From Siphonodentalium dalli (lineage: Eukaryota > Mollusca > Scaphopoda > Gadilida > Siphonodentaliidae), in NCBI GenBank assembly GCA_032622095.1, contig CP136064.1, forward strand, positions 193,407,948 to 193,471,947: a stretch of 64,000 nucleotides of DNA, written 5' to 3'. This document shows positions 36,461 through 47,195 of this stretch, one piece after another. A program made the position numbers and the translations under genes. Below the pieces are notes generated by a model. That model searched no databases. It was not told where the DNA came from and was given only the letters and a program-made list of their open reading frames with translations. Each line of letters starts with the position of its first letter. The stretch's first letter is position 1.

Positions 36461-36703
36461 AAAGTCGCCCCGACTAATACAGAATAACTAATATATACTG
36501 AAGATATTATAATGCCATCACGAGTCGCTCCAACTAAAACAAAAGGTGATACTATTGCGAGTCAGCCATTTTCATAAAGAAGTTGGGCTAGCTCCCTACC
36601 CATCCAAACCAATGAAACCAAGAGGTGATATGTCATTAGAGTTAATGCTAAGTTATGGAGAAACCTATTTATTCACCAGGGGTGTTTAGTTACCTATAAC
36701 CAT

Positions 36704-36835
36704 GAATTGCGCATAAGCGCAATGATTGCACTGAAGCGTAATTATTTGCGCTTAAGCGCAATTAATTGCACTTAAGCACAATTGATTACGCTCAAGTGTT
36801 AAGTGCCATTGATTGTGCTTAAGCACAATTCATTA
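36704..36835. repeat. Palindromic TTAAGCGC array 2
   Basis: Degenerate copies built on AATTGCGCTTAAGCGCAATT; the spacer differs from array 1 (AATT in place of AAAT/ATTT), so it is a distinct subfamily. Confidence 0.75.
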
Positions 36836-36934
36836 TTAAATGTGAATTTGGCCTCCCATACACTTAAGCATAAATCAAATTCCAGATCTCAAAACCCCCC
36901 TGGGGCTGAAATGATGGGCGGGGGGGGGGGGGGG

Positions 36935-37012
36935 CTTTCATATTTATTATTTATTTGCAAATATTTGCACTTAAGCATAAATCATTTGCACTCAAGTACA
37001 AATATGCGTCTA
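36935..37012. repeat. Palindromic TTAAGCGC array 3
   Basis: A short array after CATATTTATTATTTATTTGC and a run of about 14 G at 36921-36934. Its units are degenerate (TTTGCACTTAAGCATAAATC). Confidence 0.65.
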
Positions 37013-37039
37013 ACAATTAAATACCAAACTTGCTCTCCC

Positions 37040-37711
37040 TTACTTCCCTCTGATTGTGACTGATTTGAGTCAATCTCATAGTATATTATCATGGGCCCAA
37101 AGTAGTAGCCCCATACAGACTCAATAGTTGAAGAAAAATTCTGTCCCTGGTGTCCTAATAAGTGCCTCACTCCCAGAGCTTTAGTATATTTTATTAAAGG
37201 GACATATCTCCTGCACAGATATATACCATTTCCATGGCCGTAAATAGGCAATTAGGGCTTAAGCGTAAATAAATAATAAATGTGAAAATGGTTGAGAAAT
37301 GAGGGTAAATAAAATATGCTTAAGTGTAGATCAATTATACCTAAATGTAAATTAGTTATGCTTATACATAAATAATTACACTCCCATAGGGCTCCCCTCA
37401 ATCTGAAATTGATGCAACCACATATATTGTCTGCATACCAGTAGAATCTTTCAATAGCAGATATTATATACCGGGGGGGGGGGGGGTGTAATACGAAATT
37501 TACAGGAAGGTATTTCGGGGTGGGTGACCCATGCAAATGTTTTACTTTGAGCACTTATTTGACATTTGTAACAGTTTAAAACACATTTTGAGTATTTATA
37601 ACAAAAACACCATATGTATGGTACTGGGACCTCATATGACCCTTAGTGCAGTGGAGATGACATTAATCTATGTCTTTTTGCATATGGGACGGTGGGGTGA
37701 AAAAATTCTTC
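37040..37711 (+). repeat. Tandem duplication, unit 1
   Basis: Starts CTTCCCTCTGATTGTGACTG and ends AAATTCTTCACCACACT. It contains CTGTCCCTGGTGTCC, TGCTTAAGTGTAGATCAATT, CATATATTGTCTGCATACCA and a G tract at 37473-37486. The next unit starts at the following base. Specific to this unit is a segment at about 37490-37640. Confidence 0.8.
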
Positions 37712-38455
37712 ACCACACTTCCCTCTGATTGTGAATGATTTGAGTCAATCTCATAGTATATTATCATGGGCCCAAAGTAGTAGTTCCATACAGACTCAAT
37801 AGTTGAAGCATTTCTGTCCCTGGTGTCCTAATAAGTGCCTCACTCCCAGAGCTGTAGTATATTTTATTAAAGGGACATCTCCTGCATAGATATATACCAT
37901 TTCCATGGCCGTAAATAGGCAATTAGGGGTTACTGGGGGTTTGCTTCCCTCATATACGGTGTACTTATTGACTTGAAATAGGGGGGAAAACCGGCAAAAC
38001 CCCTATTTTCATAATATCAGCATCCCTGTCCCCAATAATTTGTGTCTCCATCCCTGAGATATAGTATTTTTATAAAAGAGACATATCCTGCACAGATCTA
38101 TACCATTCCCATGGTCATAAAACATCTTGGGGTTACTGGGGGATGTTTCCATCATATGGCGTAAATAAATAATAAATGTGAAAATGCTTGAGGAATGAGA
38201 GTAAATAAAATATGCTTAAGTGTAGATCAATTATACCTAAATGTAAATTAGTTATGCTTATACATAAATAATTACACTCCCATAGAGCTCCCCTCAAGCT
38301 GAAATTGATGCAACCACATATATTGTCTGCATACCAGTAGAATCTTTCAATGGCAGATATTATATACCGGGGGGCCTTAGTGCAGTGGAGATGACATTAA
38401 TCTATGTTTTTTTGCATATGGGACGGTGGGGTGAAAAAATTCCTTCACCACACTA
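37712..38455 (+). repeat. Tandem duplication, unit 2
   Basis: Directly abuts unit 1 and repeats the same landmarks in the same order, ending AAATTCCTTCACCACACT. It has about 220 bp more in the middle (37930-38157), related to the cluster near 36230-36440, and lacks the segment at 37490-37640. Stretches such as 37260-37475 against 38158-38372 are nearly identical. Confidence 0.8.
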
Positions 38456-39383
38456 TTACAAAAGACCTTCCAGAAACGTAAAACTTAAATAAATAAACTT
38501 GTCTTGATGTCGCTAATGCATAGATCATTGTGTGAATGGAAAATGAGCGAGCAACTGACATTAAATGTCACTATCAACGGATAGAAAGTATCTGACTATC
38601 AATGGGTAAAAAATATCTGTCATCAGTGCATCAAGCCAATCAGTGAATTATTTGCTTGTCTATCAACTAAGATGATCTCTGGCAAGACCTAAATTATCCA
38701 AGTCTGATAGAGTGATGTGACTATGTTTATTTCCATCAAAACAGCTTCTGGAACAGGTTAAACTGTTATTTGAACTAAATGAGATAGATCATTCCCAGTC
38801 ATATGAGTAATATCAGTACAGCTTTATTCAGTTTTGAACCAAATTTAGTGAAATTTGGGAGGTGGGTGTAAACAAATTGGGAGTAAAAAACATATTGGTT
38901 TTGCAGGTTTGGTGGTGATGAGTCCCCGAAAATGCCAGATGCAAAAAAAAATTCATTCCTTCCTGCAAATGTTTGACTACCCCCATCCCCCTGCTCCACC
39001 TACAATCTTTGCATCAGCTTATACCATTATACCTGAGGTAAGATAGCCGAAGAACCCAATCATGCTTCAGGATAAGCTAATTTATTGTGCTGCATAAATC
39101 ATATATGCTAAGCATAGTCAGTTAATAAATGTTAACACATCCTCCAATAAAGGGGTTTCAGTTTTTAATTTTCCAACAATTGGAAAGATATAGGTACCAG
39201 ATGAAAAAAAATTCCAGAGTATATGCAAAGTTAATGCACATTTACTGATATAAGCTAATTATGATAAAACAATTCAATTAAGCTTTAAGCATAAATATAT
39301 TGCTCTGAAGTATCATTGTATTATGGTAAATCATAATTCAGTTACCCTTAACCACCATTGTTTGTTTTACCTCTCTCACCTTG
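38456..39383. other. Gene-free stretch
   Basis: No gene recognised. Confidence 0.45.
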
Positions 39384-39664
39384 GATAAAATGGTATGACA
39401 TAAATGGTATAAGTGTGTGGAGCCTTCCCCTATTAGTTGACTCAAAGACTGAGATACTACTATGTCAAAGGTTTCAACTTGAGCGGAATTCTGAAAGAGC
39501 ATGTCTGAACTATGTGTGAGTGAATTGTGCTTCAGTCTAATTCATGATGTCATGAGAATGGATTACTCTTATTAAGCGAACCATTATTTCGCTTAAGACA
39601 GCCAAGGGTATAATAAGTGACGGCATTGCCCACACTGATACCATTTATGTCATACCATTTTATC
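39384..39664. mobile_element. Inverted-repeat element with TAAAATGGTATGACATAAAT ends
   Basis: 281 bp. The first ~28 bp (GATAAAATGGTATGACATAA then ATGGTAT) are matched in inverse at 39637-39664, and the similarity extends to AGTGTGTGG against CCCACACT. No coding capacity. No clear target duplication, so the class is unknown. Confidence 0.65.
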
Positions 39665-40693
39665 AGCTAATACTGGTAAATGTGAATTCGGGTCCCACAT
39701 ACTCTAGGAATACACACACCGCTGCACACTGTGGGTCAAATATAGAAAAAAATTGAAATTTTGAAAAAAAAATCAGCTCAAATAATGTTGAAAACAGACA
39801 TTTCTCTAAATATCAGTCATGTGACAAATGTTCAGGTTGCTACATGTACCAATTATTATTGTTGCAACACATGCCGAAATAAATTTATGAACTAAAAAGA
39901 TCTTAAATCAGTTTGAAAATAAGCTTAAGTCTAGTAGATCTGAAATTTTGAAATGGCTGAAACCCAAACTTGGCTGATGAATCTTAAATACATGAAAATA
40001 TATAGGGTTATGTTAATTAGCCTTGATAATAGTGCAAGGTTACCTCTAAAGTGCACATAATTTATCTGATCATTGTGCGAGTATAAACAAAGTTTAACTT
40101 TTTTCAACATATAATGAATTTCCCTTTCAAAATATAGTCCATATATCAATGTATATGGATTTCTATGTGTTTTTTCCCCTTCAAAATTCATGTGAACTCT
40201 ATTATTCTGATTTATATGCAACTGTGCATGGATGCACTGGAAGCCCTTGTGGCAGATAATTTTGTATCTGTATTTCTGGCATGGGGGATGTCCTAGGCAT
40301 TGATTGAACCATAATATGTGTGAATAAATGGTTGCTATGGCTCCCTAATGTTCTCGTCTTGTGGGTAGAGTTTGAAAAATCTTCAAAAATGAGGTCCTGT
40401 CCCATCATGTATGGTCATAGAATGGTGCACTGGACCTAAATCATGCATATGTTAGATTAACACAACTAATAGTTGTTTTAAATACTACTTCCTGGTCACA
40501 AATGCTTGAAACATATGTTTTGTGTCCATGCTTTAAACCAGCAAGGACCATGACTGGTAAATATAATGTTTAATTAGGTGAATAGCTATTGGACTCACAG
40601 AGAGTGATAATTTTATGGATTTCACAAGTCGCAGTATCAGTATAATAAGTTGTGAACTTGTGAGGCAGATGTTGGGTTAAATTAGCCAAGTTA
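39665..40693. other. Gene-free stretch
   Basis: No gene recognised. At 39676-39705 the phrase AAATGTGAATTCGGGTCCCA matches similar phrases at 36838 and 47376. Confidence 0.45.
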
Positions 40694-40807
40694 TACAGTA
40701 ATGCCCTAAGTAATCGACCTCTTAACCAAAGCAGAAGTATGGGTAACATTTCAGGATTTAGTCAGAAATGTGGCTTGTTGCCATTCATCAGAAAGTTCTC
40801 CCCGAGA
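40694..40807. mobile_element. Palindromic TA-flanked MITE, left half only (copy 4)
   Basis: Starts TACAGTAATGCCC and keeps the left arm up to GAAAGTTCTC; the right arm is absent. It carries CTTAACCAAAGCAG and CGACCTC, where copies 1-3 have CCTTAACCACAGCAG and CGACTCC, so it belongs with copy 5 in a separate subfamily. Confidence 0.8.
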
Positions 40808-42490
40808 TTCACTACCTTTATACATTTCTATTTTCAGACTATATTAATGATGGAGAACGAGAGATGTGGTTAACTCATCAGGACAAATCATTAGAATGTA
40901 ATAATGTGAGTACCATAATGATAAGCATAAATGATTATTGTATTAATCCCAGAGACTACAATTATCTGCTGAAGTAAAAATATATGATGTGGTATATAGA
41001 CTGTTTTTACTTTTGTCACATTCTCAGGGTCAAAGTATCCTGATTATAGAATATATTCTTCAGTCATATTTAAATTTGTGCAGTACATTGTACTATTTTT
41101 CGCTAGTGTGCATTTATTATTCACATGTGTATAGCTAAATCATGGTTAGATATTTTAAGTTGAATTTCTTCTAAAATATAAACATATATATTCCAGACTG
41201 AAGGAATTTTTGTCAAGATGATCTTTAATATGCACAAGTATTTTCAGCGATAATGAAGAACTGAAATTGTCATCATATACAAAAATATTTGTAAGTTTAG
41301 AAGTCGCTCAGAATTTAAAATAGAGCGAATATAGTACTGCACAAATTCAAATATGAGTAAGGTATACAATTGATATACAGGGGATCCTAGTAGTTCAGTC
41401 AGTATTGGGCATAAATAAGGAATCAGAATTCCTTAATGAAAAGATGTGTACTAGTATTTAAATATCGTACATGTATATGGTACATGTATATTTATTCCAA
41501 AAATATATAGCATATTTAATTTGTAGTAGACAATTATATCTCTGCCATAGAGCTTTCTCTTCCAGAATCATTCCGATAACCAAGATGGACACAGTTTAAA
41601 TTGAAAAGCACAGTATGACATCATTTGAACTAATCATTGCTTGATCTGCATGTTAATCAGGAATGAGATTTTCTTCATGGCATCGCTGAGAAAGTGCATC
41701 GAACATAGCAATATATCTTTTTCAATATCATTGTCATTATTGTGTTACTTCACAAAACTGCTGGTAACATTGTAAGAATGTAATGATTGTACATGTGGCA
41801 ATTCGCTAAATTCAAGTGTGTTTAATGAACTGCAGTTGTGCAATTACTTGGAGTCTTGTCCTTCCAGCCATATCTACATCTCTCTCTCCATTAGAACCTA
41901 TAATAGAACGATAACAATATTTTATGTTATAGAAACCAACATCACTATATAAAGGAGACTGGTGCTGCCTAACTCATGGAGTGTGTGACTCACTGGAATT
42001 GGCGTCAAGTTTTTGGATAGCAGATCTTGAATGTTAGTAACCAGAAAAAGTTAATAGTTTCAGTCGAGGCCAACAAACAGTGCAAAGACAATAACTTTCA
42101 GTTTAGTTTAATTGTTATTCTCATTAAAATTATAAAATAACAATTCTTGTAATATCAATCCACCAGCAATGTTATATATTAAGGTTGGCAAAATTGTAAA
42201 GTTTGATGTCTAATCTATACTGGCCTTTAGTGAAGAATTGAATATGAGGTCACTCTCCCTCAGACAATTTTTTTTACAACAACAGACATTTTATGAAACT
42301 TGTTTTGATAACATGATTATATAAGTGCAGTTATCATCAAAACATGAAAGAAACATATATGCTGTCTCATATATTCATCCCTAGATATTGAATCAAATAA
42401 AATACATGTGCCACTGCCAAATAAATTGTGTTCTAAACATCGTAATATGTTTGTCCCACAATATATATTTCTAGTGACGGAAATGTCTGT
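40808..42490. other. Gene-free stretch
   Basis: Strongly AT-rich. No gene, RNA or repeat family recognised. Confidence 0.5.
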
Positions 42491-42491
42491 T

Positions 42492-42677
42492 GAGTGGTGC
42501 CTTTTAACTTCTTAACCAAAGCAGAATTATGGGTAACTTTTCAGGATTTAGTCGGAAATATGGCTTGTTGCCATTCATCGGAAAGCTCTCCCGAGAGCCA
42601 TATTTCCGACTAAATCCTGAAAAGTTACCCATAATTCTGCTTTGGTTAAGAGGTCGATTACTGAGGGCATTACTGTA
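42492..42677. mobile_element. Palindromic TA-flanked MITE (copy 5)
   Basis: Right end GAGGGCATTACTGTA intact; left end diverged (GAGTGGTGCC in place of CAGTAATGCC). The central loop is shortened to GCTCTCCCGAGAGC. Same subfamily as copy 4. Confidence 0.8.
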
Positions 42678-42679
42678 TG

Positions 42680-42771
42680 TCTATTATTCATTTGGAGGGA
42701 ATTCAGGATACACCAACAGATAGAAAATATCCTAAGGGAACTACTTGTCACTGAGTATTTAGTAAAGAACC
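42680..42771 (+). mobile_element. Remnant of element family E
   Basis: Shares ATTATTCATTTGGAGGGA with 24543 and CCTAAGGGAACTACTTGTC then TATTTAGTA with 24168-24200. The terminal TTAA is not preserved. It directly abuts the TA-flanked element. Confidence 0.5.
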
Positions 42772-43289
42772 TTTGACAAGCTAAGCTGTAGATATAAACT
42801 ACATCAGTTATAACAAAAAAATGATTCAAATGTCCGCTCTCAGAATTCTAATGTACATGTATGTACCTGTCAATATGCTAGTGGTGCAATCCTCAAACCA
42901 TGCTGACACCCATCGGTCTAAATCATTCTTTCAGTCCTTCTATTCATATTCTGTGCTTGGGCTGGGCTACAAGTGCATGAACAACTGATCTGAAATATAA
43001 GAAAAGTTGATTTCATTTTTGGTTTAACATGAAACGGCATACATTTTTAAATACTTTTCTGTCAGAAAAGAATATCTATAACATCATTGGAATATTGAAT
43101 AAAGAATGTGCATCATATAAGATGACATGTGATATGGTGTGAGATGTGCTGCAATTGGTTTGGAATAAAAATTCATTTTGTCCATTTTGAGTTTTTGACC
43201 ATCAGCCATGATTTTGACCGAATAACCAAAAAATGACTCGATCTCATCCATGACAAATTTCACAATGATCTGACAAAAGATGCGACCTA

Positions 43290-44348
43290 TAACCCTGGCC
43301 AAAGGATTTAGTCATGCACAGAGTAAAATCCAAGATGGCTGCCAGCGGCCATGATTTTTGGCCGAACGACCCCACTAATGTAGCCGAATGACCCCAAAAT
43401 TACTCATTCCCCATCTCCATGTCAATATTAACATCCGTGACAAATTTCATGATGATCCAACCAAAGGTACGACCTGTAGGCTGTGCCAGAGAATTTAGTC
43501 ATGCAAACAGTAAAATCTAAGATGGCTGCCAGTGGCCATTATTTTGGCCGAATGACCCCAATGTTACTCGTTCGCATCTACATGTCATTGTTAACATCCG
43601 TGACAAATTTCATGATAATCAGAAGAACAGTACGACATGTAGCCCGTGCTAATGGATTGAATATTGAAATCCAAGATGGTCGCTGGCGGCCATGTTTTTT
43701 TCTTCAGAATGACCCCAAAATGAACGGTTCTGGTCTAAATGTTGATATCAACAGCTATGTCAAATTTCATAATGATCCGACCACAAGTAGCACCTGTAGC
43801 CTGTATTGTTGACGAATCACACACACACACACACATACGCGCACACAGACGACAAAGCCATGGCAATAGCTCAAACTTTACAAAGTAAAGTTCAGCTAAT
43901 AAAACAAATGGTTGGGTTAGTCTTAACTAACATATATGTGAGCCAGAGAGGCCCATTTCACATTTATTCTTCAGGGCGAAAACTATACCTGTGTTTCTGG
44001 TAATAAACGGTCATTGAAAAATATGGGTGGCCCAGGTGGGAAGGTGGTGTTTTCATTTTTAGCTCAACTTTACTTTGTAAAGTTTTAGCTATTGCCATGG
44101 CTTGGTATCGTCGTCCGTGTGTGTGTGTTTGTGTGTGACTCGTCAACAATTTCCTCTAGCACGGGCTACAGGTCGTACCTTTGGTCATTATAAAATTGGA
44201 TCATTATAAAATTTGTCATAGCTGTTGGCATTGACATGTAGATGGGAACGAGTCATTTTGGGGTCATTCGGCAAAAAACATGGCCACCAGCAGCCATCTT
44301 GGATTTTACTCTTTGCATGACTAAATCCTTTGGCACGGGCTACAGGTC
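43290..44348. repeat. Compound foldback: AAGATGGCTGCC tandem units around AGCTCAACTTTAC hairpin arms
   Basis: The left arm has three to four direct units of about 165-175 bp (43290-43812) carrying AAGATGGCTGCCAG, GGCCGAATGACCCCAA and GTGACAAATTTCATGATGAT. Then come a CA repeat (43818-43835) and GCCATGGCAATAGCTCAAAC. After a ~150-bp spacer the right arm (44060-44348) reverses the order: TTAGCTCAACTTTAC's complement side, GCTATTGCCATGGC, a TG repeat, and one inverted unit ending near ACGGGCTACAGGTCGTA. No coding capacity. From memory, similar ensembles occur in mollusc genomes. Confidence 0.7.
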
Positions 44349-44566
44349 GTAACCCTTTTATGACTGGAGCCATGCTGGTTCAGCATTAATGATCCTGTGC
44401 CAGTGCATTCTATTATATATGGAGCCTCGAAGGTCAAGGTAAATATTGTTAAGCCAATGAATTCTCTTAAATATAAGAGAATGCATTAATTCTCTTAAAT
44501 ATAAGAGAATGCATTGGAACAGGGTTTTCACAAAATTTCAAGAAGATGCAGTCATGAAAGGGTTAA
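44349..44566 (+). mobile_element. TTAA-flanked non-autonomous element, family C (copy 1)
   Basis: Left flank GTAA (degraded TTAA) and right flank TTAA. The ends are AACCCTTTTATGACTGGAGC and GCAGTCATGAAAGGGTTAA. It contains a degenerate version of the shared hairpin (GCATTCTCTTAAATATAAGAG in two orders). Directly abuts the compound repeat. Confidence 0.8.
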
Positions 44567-45814
44567 CCCGAAGAAATTCACCTTGATAGTTGAAGTTTTG
44601 GACATCTTACTTCTACAAAGATATTAAACTTAAAATATCATGACAAACCTATGTCTCATATACCGGTACTCGATAATTTCCTAACAGGTCACTGAACATG
44701 TATGGGGGGGGGGAGATAAAAGGACCTGAGTATCCAATTACCACCTAGTAGCTACATATGAGAAAAAATAAACTTATGATTTTATTGCTTATTATTGCTT
44801 TATATAGTCATGAAATGGTGAGAAATTAACTTTATTGAGTTGATTGTGTTGGTGTTTGGATGGATGGGTGCTACCCAAGTATGATCAGGCTGATTATAAT
44901 CCCCCCCCCCCCCCACTCACGCAGAAGCTACATCAGGGAAATTTCCAGGGCTGTTTTGATAGCTGTTACAGGTATGGGTGCCCAAACTTGAGAAGCCCAA
45001 ATTACCCCAAATTCCCAGTGGACAGTATTGAATCAACCTGAATTTTCAAGGCAATTCAACAATAAGCGCTGTATTAAAAAATCTGCAGTTGCAATACAGC
45101 CTTCATTTGCGTGTTGAATTATTAAATCAGAAATATTATGTCCTATTTATAATATATGCATCTGTATCTGTGTTGGTTCGGTGTAGAAGCCGTATTTTAA
45201 AGTTATATTGGGATACCGGTACATATCCTCTGCTGGAAACAGGTGTCCCCAAATTATCTCTGGATTCTTCCCTGAGCTACATATGAGAATTTTTGGACTA
45301 TATCAAGCAAAATAAGTGATAATCAGGACTTGGTATCTCCCCCAACCCCCAACTTAATAAACTTTTCTCGGATGAAGTATATAAAGCAAAATAAGCGATA
45401 GATGATGTTTTGGTCATATGCAGCTACTAGATGGGCGGCGGAGAAGATTCTCAGTCCTGGGTATCTCCCCAGAGTCCACCCCATCACAAACCCAGACTCA
45501 ACCAAATTTTTCTCAGATATAGTTAATTTCTTGCCATATCATCACTATATAAAGCAAAATATGTGATTGTGAGGGTAAAATAAGTGGAAAAATATTATGT
45601 GGGTGGGAGATACCAATGTTGGTAGTGGAAAATTGTTCCACTTGTAGTCCACAATTTCCTAACAGGTACACAGGATATATATACCCATCCCTGTTAACTG
45701 CATATGTTCAGCAGTTCTTATGATATTGGTTGGGGTAATGCATATTTTGGGAGGAGATATAACAAAACAAAAGACACCCATATGTAAGGCCAAGTGATAA
45801 TCTGACAGATTTTA
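44567..45814. other. Gene-free stretch
   Basis: Contains a G tract at 44703-44711 and a C tract at 44900-44914. Short phrases such as CTATATAAAGCAAAATAAG recur near 45300, 45375 and 45545, suggesting a degraded repeat. No gene. Confidence 0.45.
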
Positions 45815-46060
45815 TTTGCTCTTAAAGTGCCTTAAGCGGAATTAATTTATGCTCTTTTAAAAGTAAAATTCATCTATTTGAGCTTGAGTATAAATCAGAT
45901 TGTCTAGAAATAAAAAAAAGAGTGAATTAGACTCTGAGAAAGGAATTACAAATAGGTGGACTAGTATATATTATTAAATACATGTATGATAGTCTCATGT
46001 CTTATTTACACTTAAGCGCAAATGATGTGCGCTTAATTGAGCTCAAATAAATGTTTTTTT
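45815..46060. repeat. Palindromic TTAAGCGC array 4 (degenerate)
   Basis: Scattered TTTGCTCTTAAAG, GCCTTAAGCGGAATTAATTT and CTTAAGCGCAAATGATGTGC units. A last solitary unit (ATTTGCACTTAAGTGCAAAT) is at 46691-46710. Confidence 0.6.
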
Positions 46061-46134
46061 TACATAGAGCATAATTAAATGATTGGGTCTATGAACACCT
46101 TTCATGTATGGTACATATTCCAGATACAGATACT

Positions 46135-46654
46135 TTAAAGGTACGGTTGGCCTTGGCGGTGGGTATCCTGTGAAAATATTTCCACCCTTCGAAAACCGCC
46201 ACAAAAATAAAGAACATCAAAATGTAGACAGACTTTGTCCAAATACAAATAAGAAATATCGCATAAACAGTATGTTATTGTCAAATGTTTGACCATTGTT
46301 ATGTAAACAAAAGCATAAAAAGTAACTTTTCTGGTGTTTGTTTATATTATGATGGTAAACATAAAGAGCGTTCTTTGTTGGGGAATTCCTGATATGGAAC
46401 TAATAAAGAGCGTTTATGCTATTTGTGTGTGTGTGATTAGCCAGTTCAAGAGTTGCATTAATATTGTGCTGTCTTCTGTAACACAATCAGGCTCTTGCTT
46501 AGGTAAAATATTGTAGGTTTTTATGATAACATGCTGTTTACGTGATGGTCATGGTATATATGAACGAAACTGTATGCGTTTTAATGTTTTTCTGTTTACG
46601 GTGATTAGAACAAATATCAATATTTTCGACAACTAAGGCCTCGCGTGCCTTTAA
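46135..46654 (+). mobile_element. TTAA-flanked non-autonomous element, family D (520 bp, copy 2)
   Basis: TTAA at both ends. The left end is AGGTACGGTTGGCCTTGGCG and the right end GCCTCGCGTGCCTTTAA. It shares the TGTAAACAAAAGC motif and the paired AAAGAGCGTT motifs with 9626-10151. Length and order are conserved, with many substitutions. Confidence 0.85.
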
Positions 46655-46726
46655 TAGCACTTTGAATGTGCAAATGATTTACGCTGTTTAAATAATTTGC
46701 ACTTAAGTGCAAATGAACAGGTCATG

Positions 46727-47195
46727 GTGAACCAACGATCGACCTTTATTAGACTAATCGCTATAGAATAGACCGATTGGTCATTCATCATATGCAGGCA
46801 TTGGGGATAAGTCGAGTCACTCTGAACTGTTCTATAGTGGTAATTATATTACATCCAATACTTAAAAAGAGATAATTCTAATTTCTGTTGAAAGACACGG
46901 AATAATTATTTACTGTATATATTCAATATAAAGATAGACTGATCAGTTTTATACAGATCAACCAGTGGTTCACCGAGACCTGCAGATGATTGTTGAGCTC
47001 CGGTACATTCAATGCGATTATTAATAAACATGCAGGTCTGGGTGAACCACCAATAGATCTGTATTTAGACTAATCGATCTAATATAGACTGGTCTTACAC
47101 CACCTAGAGGCATCTGAGATTAGGGGAGTCACACTAAACTGTTCCATGCTATCGTTCAACTTGGTAACTACACGTACTTAAAAACATTTGGATTT
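46727..47195. repeat. Direct repeat pair with an inverted third arm
   Basis: 46727-46880 and 47040-47195 are direct copies sharing GTGAACCA, TTAGACTAATCG, ACTGTTC and GTACTTAAAAA-type phrases. In addition 46935-46994 is an inverted partner of 47031-47095 (ACCAGTGGTTCACCGAGACC against GGTCTGGGTGAACCACC). A mixed direct/inverted arrangement like this often results from nested foldback insertions. Confidence 0.6.

Noticed and set aside
43806-44149. His/Thr-rich frames on both strands
   Set aside because: Caused by CA and TG repeats in the inverted arms.
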